From: Devosia marina | GTDB lineage: Bacteria > Pseudomonadota > Alphaproteobacteria > Rhizobiales > Devosiaceae | Direction of reading: 5' to 3' | NCBI RefSeq assembly: GCF_009758415.1 | Contig: NZ_WQRF01000001.1 | Span: 248,001 to 312,000 of the forward strand | Length of the DNA: 64,000 nt | Notes under the pieces: model-generated | The model's database searches: none | Seen by the model: the letters and a program-made list of their open reading frames with translations, nothing else | What the model was told of the DNA's origin: nothing | Program-made: the position numbers and the translations under genes | Part shown: piece after piece, positions 27,943 to 35,583 of the stretch | Layout of the letters: every line of letters begins with the position of its first letter | Position numbering within the stretch: the stretch's first letter is position 1

Positions 27943-29026
27943 CGCTCTTGCCGCCAAGCTCGACAATCCGCAACTCCGGCGCGGCTGGGGCACTCGGCTG
28001 ACGCGCAATTTCTCCCGGCCCTGCCGGACGCGGTCTGGGCAGGGGGACATCGACAAGGGCGACAGTCGCTACAGCTTCCGCCGGGGAGGCCTGCACCGGT
28101 GTAACCCCTCGGGGATCCCGCAATGGCATGGGAATGCGCAGCCCATTGATGTCCAGCATTGCCCGGTTGCTGCCATCTGCTGCGGCCACCACGGTCACCG
28201 AACCATCGGCAGTGGGCGCGGCACTGCAACTGGCCGACTTGTCGAACTCATTGCGATAGGCAAAGGCCGTTGGCAGCGACATATAGGGCACGCCATTGAT
28301 GCTGCGCATCTGCTCGGGCTCTTCGCCCGGATTGCTGTAATAGTAGAGTTCGACTGCCGTGTTGGGGCACATCTGCTGGCAACTGATCGCGTCATTGCCG
28401 ATATAGTCGGGCAGGGTGGCGTAGCTGATCGGCCAGAAATAGCCATCGCTCAGGCGCACGCATACCGTGCGCACTGTGTTGTAGCCCTGATAGCCCCAGT
28501 AATCGCCGCCGTCGATGAAATCGCCATTGGTGAAATCGCCCTCTGATGTCGTACCAAAGATCCGGTCGAAAATATTCTGGCGTTCACGGGTAAACGTCGC
28601 GTTGGATCCCGAATTGCAGCCGAAGCGTGCCATTTCCTGCAGGATGGCCTCGCGCTGCTGGGCCACCGCATTGGCGGTCTCTACCGATTGGCTCACCTGG
28701 GCATAGTCATCCCGCAGGCTCAGCACGTCGCGCGCGATTAACTGGCAGCTCCGGCTCAGCGTGCGACCGGCGCGCGCGTCGTCATTGCAGCCTTCACGAA
28801 TGTAGCGGCTCTCTGCCTGTTGCACCTGGCGCTGCAACTGACGCGCCGCGTTGGAGTTGCTGCCGAGCTGGCGGAAGTCGCCATTGCGGTCGAACTGGGC
28901 CAGCGCTGACTGCAATTGCTGGCACTGGGCCGCCTGCGCATGGGCTGCCTCGACATCCAGCACCAGGACGATTGCCGTCAGGATCAGCAGGACAATTGGG
29001 CGAAGCCCGGACAAAGTGAAATTCAC
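27887..29026 (-). CDS. DUF2865 exported protein
   Basis: A 379-residue exported protein. A signal peptide ends near HAQA after a hydrophobic core (IVLLILTAIVLVLDV). The mature part has a Gln-rich helical region with paired cysteines (about 35-150), then the DUF2865 core with TVCVRLSDGYFWPISYATLP, ISCQQMCPN, YYYSNPGEEPEQM and YRNEFDKSASC. The tail is proline and alanine rich (PLPRPRPAGP). I use GTG at 29026, which puts the signal peptide at the N-terminus and has GGGA eight bases upstream; an ATG at 29131 would add 35 residues without sense. Function is unknown; the cysteines suggest disulfides in the envelope. It overlaps gltX by 56 bases. Confidence 0.85.
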   Translation of the reverse strand: MNFTLSGLRPIVLLILTAIVLVLDVEAAHAQAAQCQQLQSALAQFDRNGDFRQLGSNSNAARQLQRQVQQAESRYIREGCNDDARAGRTLSRSCQLIARDVLSLRDDYAQVSQSVETANAVAQQREAILQEMARFGCNSGSNATFTRERQNIFDRIFGTTSEGDFTNGDFIDGGDYWGYQGYNTVRTVCVRLSDGYFWPISYATLPDYIGNDAISCQQMCPNTAVELYYYSNPGEEPEQMRSINGVPYMSLPTAFAYRNEFDKSASCSAAPTADGSVTVVAAADGSNRAMLDINGLRIPMPLRDPRGVTPVQASPAEAVATVALVDVPLPRPRPAGPGEIARQPSAPAAPELRIVELGGKSVRVVGPDTPYARAGQAGT

Positions 29027-29224
29027 GCCATATTCCCGTTTGCGGAGGCCAAACCCGCTTGCGTCTAATGGGCCCTGGTGGGTCGCGCAGCAAATCAATG
29101 ACTTGAAGCGCCAAACTGATTCTAACGCCATGGATAATGCTTTAACGTCCGTGGCAACATTATAGCGACATGATTTGCCCTGCGGTAGCGCGTCCGGGCA
29201 ACACAAGCTTCAAGGAGAGATCGC

Positions 29225-30232
29225 ATGAAACTCGCCACACTGCGCAATGGCCGCCCCGACGGTCAGCTCGTGGTCGTTTCCAGCGATCTTGAAAGATGCG
29301 TTTCTGCTGGCCGTATCGCGCCCAACCTCCAGGCCGCCCTTGATGAATGGGCGCACGCCGAGCCTGCCTTGAAGGCGCTTGCGGCCCAGCTTGATGCTGG
29401 CGAGATTACCGGCCAGGTCTTCGACCCCAAGGCAGCTCATGCGCCTTTGCCCAGGGCTTATCAGTGGATCGATGGTTCGGCCTATATGAGCCATCTGGAG
29501 CGCGTCCGGTCGCTCAAGGGCAGCAAGGACGAAGAGCTGCAATCCATCCGTCCGCTGCTCTATCAGGGCGGCTCCGATTCGCTTTCGGCCGCCACGGCGC
29601 CAATCGTAATCACCGGCGACGACCTGGCGCTCGATTTCGAGGGCGAAGTCGGCGTGATCATCGGCGCCGTGCCCATGGGTGCGACCCGCGAGCAAGCCAG
29701 GTCTGCGATTCGGCTGGTGACTGTGCTCAACGACGTGTCGCTACGTCGTCTGGTTGTCGATGATCTCCAGAACGGATTTGGCTTTTTCCACGCCAAGCCA
29801 TCCACCGCCTTTGCGCCCATTGCGATGACCCCGGCCAGCCTTGGCGCCGACTGGCGTGACGATCGCCTGCACCTGCCCATTCGTATCGAAGTCAACGGCA
29901 AGCTTTATGGGCGGCCAAATGCCGGCACTGGCATGCATTTCGATTTTGCGGATCTGATCGTCGAGGCGGCCCGCACCCGCAATTTGGCAGCCGGCACCAT
30001 TATTGGCGGCGGCACAGTGTCCAATCCACACGATCAGACCTTGCCGCTCAAACCCGACGGCATCGGGTTTGCCTGCATTGCCGAGGCGCGTACGGCGGAA
30101 AAAGCCAAGTACGGCAGGGCCCGCACACCGTTTCTGAAGCCTGGCGACAGGGTGCGCATCGGCGCCATAGATCAAAATGGAATCTCGGTCTTTGGCGATA
30201 TCGATCAGACGGTCGAACTGCTGGCCCGCTGA
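29225..30232 (+). CDS. Fumarylacetoacetate hydrolase family protein
   Basis: A 335-residue FAH-fold enzyme. LDFEGEVGVIIGAV provides the metal-binding glutamates, followed by NDVSLRRLV, GFGFFHAKPSTAFAPIAMTP and GTIIGGGTVSN, which fit fumarylacetoacetases rather than the short FAHD1/HpcE type. The reaction is probably C-C bond hydrolysis of a fumaryl- or acyl-pyruvate-like compound in aromatic amino-acid breakdown, although homogentisate pathway partners are not adjacent. AAGGAGAG precedes the ATG by six bases. It is upstream of the cytochrome gene by 110 bases; co-transcription is uncertain. Confidence 0.88.
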   Translation: MKLATLRNGRPDGQLVVVSSDLERCVSAGRIAPNLQAALDEWAHAEPALKALAAQLDAGEITGQVFDPKAAHAPLPRAYQWIDGSAYMSHLERVRSLKGSKDEELQSIRPLLYQGGSDSLSAATAPIVITGDDLALDFEGEVGVIIGAVPMGATREQARSAIRLVTVLNDVSLRRLVVDDLQNGFGFFHAKPSTAFAPIAMTPASLGADWRDDRLHLPIRIEVNGKLYGRPNAGTGMHFDFADLIVEAARTRNLAAGTIIGGGTVSNPHDQTLPLKPDGIGFACIAEARTAEKAKYGRARTPFLKPGDRVRIGAIDQNGISVFGDIDQTVELLAR

Positions 30233-30342
30233 CCGATAACTTTCACGTGTGCCCGTTGGGCCTGTCACAAAGCCATGTAATCGTGCCGACAACGGGAACA
30301 GAGGCCCGGTTCGATGCACATCTTTTTTGAGGGAACCAATTG

Positions 30343-30792
30343 ATGCTCAACCGCAAGCTTGCCAGCTTTGCTGCCGTTGCCTTTCTGGCCATCGGTGCTG
30401 TCACCGTATTTGCTCAGGATGCTTTCACCCCACCTGCTACGCCGGAAGAGGCCGTCTCCATGCGCCAGGCTCTTATGCGCGAAGACGGTGGGATTCTGCG
30501 CACGGCACGCGACCTGACCGGTGACGAGGCGGTCGCGGCAATGACAACCCTGCGCGACAATTACAGCCACATTCCGGAGCTGTTCCCCGAAGGCTCCATC
30601 GTTGGAGACACGAAAGCCCTGCCGGCCATTTGGGAGAACTGGGAAGCCTTTACGGCCATTGTCGATACCGGTCTGGCTGCCGCAGAAGCGGGCCGCGCCG
30701 CCGCCGAAGCCGGGGATGCGGCCGGCTATGCTGGCGCGTTGCAGACCCTGATGGGCACCTGCGGGCAGTGCCACCAGCAATTCCGTTCCTGA
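30343..30792 (+). CDS. Class II cytochrome c (c-prime/c556-like), periplasmic
   Basis: A 149-residue exported haem protein. The signal peptide (1-25, ending TVFAQ) leads to a four-helix bundle with a single haem motif, CGQCH, nearly at the C-terminus, which is the class II arrangement of cytochromes c-prime and c556. The axial methionine or open site cannot be decided safely. Such proteins bind NO or carry electrons in the periplasm. GAGGGA lies before the ATG at 30343; an in-frame TTG just before it is less likely. The gene ends at a strong terminator. Confidence 0.9.
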   Translation: MLNRKLASFAAVAFLAIGAVTVFAQDAFTPPATPEEAVSMRQALMREDGGILRTARDLTGDEAVAAMTTLRDNYSHIPELFPEGSIVGDTKALPAIWENWEAFTAIVDTGLAAAEAGRAAAEAGDAAGYAGALQTLMGTCGQCHQQFRS

Positions 30793-30828
30793 CAACGGAA
30801 TCAAGTTTCGTTCGCCTCCAGAGCGATC

Positions 30829-30853
30829 GGGCGGTCTTCGGACCGCCCCTTTT
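30829..30853 (+). terminator. Intrinsic terminator after cytochrome gene
   Basis: Perfect eight-pair stem GGGCGGTC/GACCGCCC around a TTCG tetraloop, followed by CTTTTT, 37 bases after the cytochrome stop. Confidence 0.9.
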
Positions 30854-30864
30854 TGGTTCGGAGC

Positions 30865-30903
30865 GTTTCCAGCAAAATGGTTCCGGTTTCGCGGTTTGGA
30901 AAC
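30865..30903. repeat. Possible rhizobial-type interspersed palindromic repeat
   Basis: GTTTCCA and TGGAAAC form inverted ends around a core with CAGCAAAATGGTTCCGG. The wording resembles the GAGCGTTTCCAGCAAAAGTGG-type repeats common in rhizobial intergenic DNA. Only one copy is seen in this window, so the call rests on recalled similarity. Confidence 0.35.
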
Positions 30904-31099
30904 ATGGCGCGCAAAATCACTTGATTTCTTCTGGCCGCCCGGCCAATCTCCGCGCCATGAACACCGCGTGCACCATTATCTGCTGCATTATTACCTGCTA
31001 ACCCAGCGTTGGCGGAGCGGTCTTCTTCATCCTGACGGTTTGAAAACGGATAGAGGCTCTCCCGCCAGAGCAATTCCGTATGGCCTACAGGACCTCGCG

Positions 31100-32518
31100 A
31101 TGACCACGGCAAAGCCGCAGCTTTCTCTCTACAACACGCTTACCCGGACCAAGGCCCACTTCGTGCCGATGGACGAGAAAAATGTGCGTCTCTATGCCTG
31201 CGGCCCCACGGTCTACGACTTCGCCCATATCGGCAATGGCCGCGCCGCCATCGTCTTCGATCTGCTGTTTCGCCTGCTGCGCCACACCTATGGCGTCGAG
31301 CACGTCACCTATGTGCGCAACATCACCGACGTCGACGACAAGATCAACGCCCGCGCCCTGCGCGACCATCCCGACCTGCCGCTGAACGAGGCCATCCGCA
31401 AGGTCACCGAAACCACCGCCGCGCAATACGGGAAAGACGTGGCCGCGCTCGGCTGCCTCGAGCCGACCATCCAGCCCCGCGCCACCGAAAACATCGCCGA
31501 AATGCAGGCGATGATCCAGCGCCTGCTGGACAAGGGCAACGCTTATGAGGCGGGCGGCGAAGTGCTGTTTGCCGTGGATTCCATGCCCGACTACGGCCAG
31601 TTGTCCGGCCGCAATCTCGAAGACAACCTCGCTGGCGCCCGCGTCGCGGTGGACACGCACAAACGTAATCCGGCCGACTTCGTGCTCTGGAAACTGTCGT
31701 CCGAGGATGAACCCGGTTGGGAGAGCCCCTGGGGCCGCGGTCGGCCTGGCTGGCATATCGAATGCTCTGCCATGTCTGAGCGCTATCTGGGCGAAACCTT
31801 CGACATTCACGGCGGCGGACTCGACCTCATTTTCCCGCACCACGAAAACGAAATCGCCCAGTCGCGCTGCGCCCACGGCTCGCACACCATGGCCAATGTC
31901 TGGATACACAACGGCTTCCTGCAGGTCGAAGGCCAGAAGATGAGCAAGAGCCTGGGCAACTTCTTTACCATCCATGACCTCCTCGAGACCAAAGCTTTGG
32001 GCGGCCGAAAATGGCCCGGCGAAGTGTTGCGTCTTGCCATGCTGATGACGCATTACCGCGAGCCGATCGACTTCACGGTGCGACGGTTGGAGGAAGCTGA
32101 AGCGTTGCTCAACGGCTGGTACCGTGCTGTGGGCGACGTGACGGCCGAGGGCGGACTTTTATGCGCCGGCATGGTCGACGCGCTTGATGACGACCTGAAT
32201 ACCCCGGCAGCCGTCCGGGCCTTGCATGAACTGCGCGCCGAAGCAGTCAAGGGTATCGTGCCAGCCATGCGCTCGCTTAAGGCAAGCGCGGCCTTGCTTG
32301 GCTTGCTCACTGATACGGCAACGCATTGGTTTTCCGGCGAGGATGTGGAGGCTGGCGCGGTTCAAACGCAAGTAGCCGCCCGCCTTGCCGCCCTGAACGC
32401 CAAAGACTTCGCCAAGGCCGACGCCATCCGCAACGAACTTGCCGACCAGGGCATCGCGCTGATGGACTACAAGGACGAGGCCGGCCAGCGTCAGACCAAG
32501 TGGGAGGTCAAGCGGTGA
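31100..32518 (+). CDS. cysS: Cysteinyl-tRNA synthetase
   Basis: A 472-residue class I synthetase joining cysteine to its t[20 protein letters not shown] contains the HIGH-type motif and the first zinc cysteine; [31 protein letters not shown] and [10 protein letters not shown] give the remaining zinc ligands and the KMSKS motif. The C-terminal DALR-type domain is complete. I use the ATG at 31100, matching the usual [14 protein letters not shown] start with AGGA upstream, and not an upstream in-frame ATG. A VOC gene and two GFA genes follow on the same strand within about 70 bases. Confidence 0.95.
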   Translation: MTTAKPQLSLYNTLTRTKAHFVPMDEKNVRLYACGPTVYDFAHIGNGRAAIVFDLLFRLLRHTYGVEHVTYVRNITDVDDKINARALRDHPDLPLNEAIRKVTETTAAQYGKDVAALGCLEPTIQPRATENIAEMQAMIQRLLDKGNAYEAGGEVLFAVDSMPDYGQLSGRNLEDNLAGARVAVDTHKRNPADFVLWKLSSEDEPGWESPWGRGRPGWHIECSAMSERYLGETFDIHGGGLDLIFPHHENEIAQSRCAHGSHTMANVWIHNGFLQVEGQKMSKSLGNFFTIHDLLETKALGGRKWPGEVLRLAMLMTHYREPIDFTVRRLEEAEALLNGWYRAVGDVTAEGGLLCAGMVDALDDDLNTPAAVRALHELRAEAVKGIVPAMRSLKASAALLGLLTDTATHWFSGEDVEAGAVQTQVAARLAALNAKDFAKADAIRNELADQGIALMDYKDEAGQRQTKWEVKR

Positions 32519-32584
32519 CCTTCCTGCCATGCCCTGTCAGCGGAATCGCGCCAGATCGCGGCTTCTCAAAACGGAGTTGGACCC

Positions 32585-32968
32585 ATGCTTGATCACGTTG
32601 GAATCCTCGTCGCGGACTGGAACAAGGCCAAGGCCTTTTACGACGCCGCATTCGCCCCGCTCGGCATCACCCTGCTCAACGAAGTTCCAGTGGAATTTAC
32701 CGGCGGCGTCAAAGTGGGCGGCTATGGCAAGGAAGGGCCGGATTTCTGGCTGACCGAGGCAACGGAAACCGGTCCCGGCCGCCACTATGCCTTCCGCACC
32801 GAGACCCGCGCTGATGTTGACGCCTTCTACACAGCCGCCTTGGCCGCGGGTGGAACCGACAACGGTGCACCGGGTCTGCGCGAGCACTACCATCCGACCT
32901 ATTACGGCGCTTTTGTCATTGATCCCGATGGCAACAATATCGAAGCAGTGTGTCATGCCCCAGGCTGA
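32585..32968 (+). CDS. VOC-family (glyoxalase-like) protein
   Basis: A 127-residue VOC protein. Ligand candidates are H4 (LDHVGILV), E58-region in FWLTEATE, H in GRHYAFR and E in NNIEAVCHAPG, so a His-Glu-His-Glu site is plausible. The C-terminal VIDPDGNNIEAVCH is a typical VOC ending. Members include glyoxalases, fosfomycin-type enzymes and catechol dioxygenases; the substrate is unknown. It is followed by a GFA-family gene overlapping its last 14 bases, which suggests coupled translation of a small stress or aldehyde-metabolism operon with cysS upstream. Confidence 0.85.
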   Translation: MLDHVGILVADWNKAKAFYDAAFAPLGITLLNEVPVEFTGGVKVGGYGKEGPDFWLTEATETGPGRHYAFRTETRADVDAFYTAALAAGGTDNGAPGLREHYHPTYYGAFVIDPDGNNIEAVCHAPG

Positions 32969-33428
32969 AGCCCATACCGGTGGCTGCCAGTGTGGCGCGG
33001 TTCGTTTCCGCGTCACTCGTCTCGGCCGGCCGTCCATTTGTCATTGCCGCATGTGCCAGAAGGCCTTTGGCGGTTTCTTCGGCCCCCTGGTTACGGCGCA
33101 TAATGCCGTCTGGACCCGTGGCGAACCGAAATGGTTTCAGAGCTCCAATGCCGCCCGCCGCGCCTTTTGTGGCGAATGCGGCACCCCACTTGCCTATGAG
33201 ACGCGTTTCGGGCTCGAATTGGCCATCGGTGCCTTTGACGACCCAAAAGTCGCCGCCCCCGAAATCCAGGTCAATCTGACCGACCGGCAGCCATTCTTTG
33301 CCGGGCTCAGCACGCTGCCCGAACGTCATGATGTCAGCGACGAGTGGCGCGACTTCATGGCCGGCATCCATTCAAATCAGCATCCAGATCACGACACCAA
33401 TGACTGGCCACCCAGGGAGAAAACCTGA
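32955..33428 (+). CDS. GFA-family (glutathione-dependent formaldehyde-activating-like) protein
   Basis: A 157-residue zinc protein of the GFA/CENP-V fold. The three cysteine motifs are present: GGCQCGAVRF, CHCRMCQKAFGG and FCGECGTPLAY. Some members convert formaldehyde-glutathione adducts, but most GFA proteins have unproven functions. Its start lies in the end of the VOC gene (14-base overlap) and its stop overlaps the next start by one base (TGATG). The next gene is a paralogue of the same fold. The pair with the VOC gene and the glutathione reductase further left make a glutathione-linked aldehyde role plausible but unproven. Confidence 0.85.
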   Translation: MPQAEAHTGGCQCGAVRFRVTRLGRPSICHCRMCQKAFGGFFGPLVTAHNAVWTRGEPKWFQSSNAARRAFCGECGTPLAYETRFGLELAIGAFDDPKVAAPEIQVNLTDRQPFFAGLSTLPERHDVSDEWRDFMAGIHSNQHPDHDTNDWPPREKT

Positions 33429-33922
33429 TGGAACGCTACAAAAAAGAGGTCAGTGGCGGGTGCCAGTGCGGCGCCGTGCGTTACCATGCGACGGAAATGA
33501 TGGATAACTCCCACATTTGTCACTGCCGTATGTGCCAGAAGGCAGTGGGCAATATATTTGCCGCGCTGGTCGCCGCGCCGCGCGAGGCGATCACCTGGAC
33601 CCGCGATGAACCGGCACGGTTCCGCAGTTCCTATCATGTCGATCGCGGCTTCTGCGTCCGCTGCGGCACGCCGTTGTTCTATGACGACCTGAGCGGCGAT
33701 CGTGTCAATTTCACCATTGGCTCGCTCGACCACCCCGAAGAATTTCCACCCCACGCCAATACCGGCAATGAAAGCCGCGTCCCCTGGTTCGATACGTTGC
33801 CATCCATCGAGCATGGCGGCATTACCGAGGACCCCGAGCGCGAAGACTGGTGGAGCGCGATTCAGGCGACTTCACACCAGCACCCCGACCACGACACTGA
33901 CGTCTGGCCCGTAAAACAATAA
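33428..33922 (+). CDS. GFA-family protein, second tandem paralogue
   Basis: A 164-residue GFA-fold zinc protein. The motifs are SGGCQCGAVRYHAT, ICHCRMCQKAVGN and FCVRCGTPLFYDD, closely parallel to the preceding gene, and both proteins end in a SNQHPDHDT-like tail followed by W-P. The resemblance implies tandem duplication followed by divergence. Start and stop codons of the two genes overlap by one base. Its function is unproven; the two may form a heterodimer. cimA follows after 17 bases and might be co-transcribed, although the functions are unrelated. Confidence 0.85.
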   Translation: MERYKKEVSGGCQCGAVRYHATEMMDNSHICHCRMCQKAVGNIFAALVAAPREAITWTRDEPARFRSSYHVDRGFCVRCGTPLFYDDLSGDRVNFTIGSLDHPEEFPPHANTGNESRVPWFDTLPSIEHGGITEDPEREDWWSAIQATSHQHPDHDTDVWPVKQ

Positions 33923-33939
33923 GTACAGTTAGGCCCCTT

Positions 33940-35583
33940 ATGTCCCGCACACGCCTCTATTTGTTCGACACTACCCTGCGCGACGGCGCGCAGACCGCCG
34001 GCATCGAGTTCTCGCTTGAGGACAAGATCGCCATTGCCGGCATGCTCGAAAAGATTGGCGTGGACTATATTGAAGGCGGTTATCCCGGTGCCAATCCCGT
34101 CGACACCGCGTTCTTTGAAAAGAAACGCACCAGCAAGGCGGTCTTTACCGCCTTCGGCATGACCAAGCGGGCAGGGCGCTCGGCAGCCAACGACCCCGGC
34201 GTCATGGGGCTGGTCAATTCGGCGGCTGGGGCTGTCTGCTATGTCGCCAAGGCTTGGGATTACCAGGTCGAGCTGGCGCTTGGCTGCAGCACCGACGAGC
34301 ACCTCGAAGGCATCGCCGATTCTGTTCGCACTGCCTCCGGCGCCAACAAGGAAGTGCTGGTCGATCTCGAACATTTCTTTGATGGCTACAAGGCCAATCG
34401 CACCTATGCGCTTGCTTGTGTGCAGACGGCGCTCGAGGCCGGTGCGCGCTGGGTGGTGCTCTGTGACACCAATGGTGGCACCATGCCCTCGGAGGTGCGC
34501 GAGATCGTTGCGGACGTGATGACCATCGCCTCCGGTGACCGTTTGGGCATCCATCCTCATGACGACACCGGCCAGGCCGTTGCCAATGCCCTGGCGGCCG
34601 TGGAGGCCGGCGTCTGCCAGATCCAAGGTACGCTGAACGGCCTGGGCGAGCGTTGCGGCAATGCCAATCTGGTGACCCTGATCCCGACCCTGGCGCTCAA
34701 GCCCTTCTACGCGGAACGCTTCGAAACTGGCATTTCGTCCGCACATCTCGAAAGGCTGACGCATATTTCGCGCGCTTTCGATGATCGGCTCAATCGCGCC
34801 CCGGCGCGGCAGGCGCCCTATGTCGGGGCATCGGCTTTTGCCACCAAAGCTGGCATCCACGCCTCGGCCCTGCTCAAGGATTTTTCTACCTATGAGCATG
34901 TGCCGCCTGAAAGTGTCGGCAATGAACGGTCCATCATGGTGTCCCAGCAGGCTGGCAAGTCCAACCTGCTCACCGCCTTGGCGCGCCACGATATCGTGCT
35001 GCAAAAGGACGACCCGAAGCTGGAAAAGCTGCTGGCCACCGTCAAGGAGCGCGAATCTCGCGGATACTCCTACGATGGCGCCGATGCGTCCTTCGCGGTT
35101 CTCGCCCGTCGTGTCCTTGGAATCTTGCCCGATTTTTTCGATGTCGAGAACTATCGCGCCATGGTGGAGCGCCGCCACAATGCCCTTGGTGAGGAAGTCA
35201 CTGTCACCGAGGCCGTGGTCAAGATCCGTGTGGATGGCGAATTGTTGATGTCGGTGGCCGAAGGCAATGGCCCGGTCAACGCCCTGGACCAGGCCCTGCG
35301 CAAGGATCTGGGCAAATATTCGTCCCGAATCGAGGATCTCGAGCTGGTGGACTTCAAGGTCCGTATCCTGGACGGCGGCACGGGCGCGGTCACCCGTGTG
35401 CTGGTCGAAAGCCGCGATGGCAGCGGTGAGCGCTGGGTAACTATCGGCGTTTCGCCCAATATCATTGATGCCTCGTTTGAAGCTCTGTATGAATCAATCA
35501 CATACAAGCTGTTGAAGACTGAGGCGGCACAGGATTCGACGCTGGGGGCAAACACCAGCCAGGCGGGAACGCTCGCCGGCTGA
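33940..35583 (+). CDS. cimA: Citramalate synthase
   Basis: A 547-residue enzyme joining acetyl-CoA and pyruvate to (R)-citramalate, a threonine-independent route to isoleucine precursors. The N-terminal HMGL-like barrel has DTTLRDGAQTAG, HPHDDTGQAVANA, GTLNGLGERCGNANL and AGIHASALLKD; the C-terminal LeuA-type allosteric domain (~410-530) ends the protein. The DGAQTAG form and length match the CimA group of proteobacteria and archaea rather than isopropylmalate synthase. Isoleucine is a common feedback inhibitor in this family. A LysM protein frame starts immediately after the stop. Confidence 0.93.
   Translation: MSRTRLYLFDTTLRDGAQTAGIEFSLEDKIAIAGMLEKIGVDYIEGGYPGANPVDTAFFEKKRTSKAVFTAFGMTKRAGRSAANDPGVMGLVNSAAGAVCYVAKAWDYQVELALGCSTDEHLEGIADSVRTASGANKEVLVDLEHFFDGYKANRTYALACVQTALEAGARWVVLCDTNGGTMPSEVREIVADVMTIASGDRLGIHPHDDTGQAVANALAAVEAGVCQIQGTLNGLGERCGNANLVTLIPTLALKPFYAERFETGISSAHLERLTHISRAFDDRLNRAPARQAPYVGASAFATKAGIHASALLKDFSTYEHVPPESVGNERSIMVSQQAGKSNLLTALARHDIVLQKDDPKLEKLLATVKERESRGYSYDGADASFAVLARRVLGILPDFFDVENYRAMVERRHNALGEEVTVTEAVVKIRVDGELLMSVAEGNGPVNALDQALRKDLGKYSSRIEDLELVDFKVRILDGGTGAVTRVLVESRDGSGERWVTIGVSPNIIDASFEALYESITYKLLKTEAAQDSTLGANTSQAGTLAG

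Larger units (their letters stand above)
30793..31099. other. 307-base gap between cytochrome and cysS genes
   Basis: Apart from the cytochrome terminator (first 60 bases) it holds a short inverted repeat that resembles the interspersed palindromic elements of rhizobial genomes, and presumably the cysS promoter. I see no credible coding region or tRNA. Confidence 0.55.

Noticed and set aside
33862..35178. Open frame antisense to cimA
   Set aside because: Covers a conserved enzyme gene in another frame; no recognisable motif.
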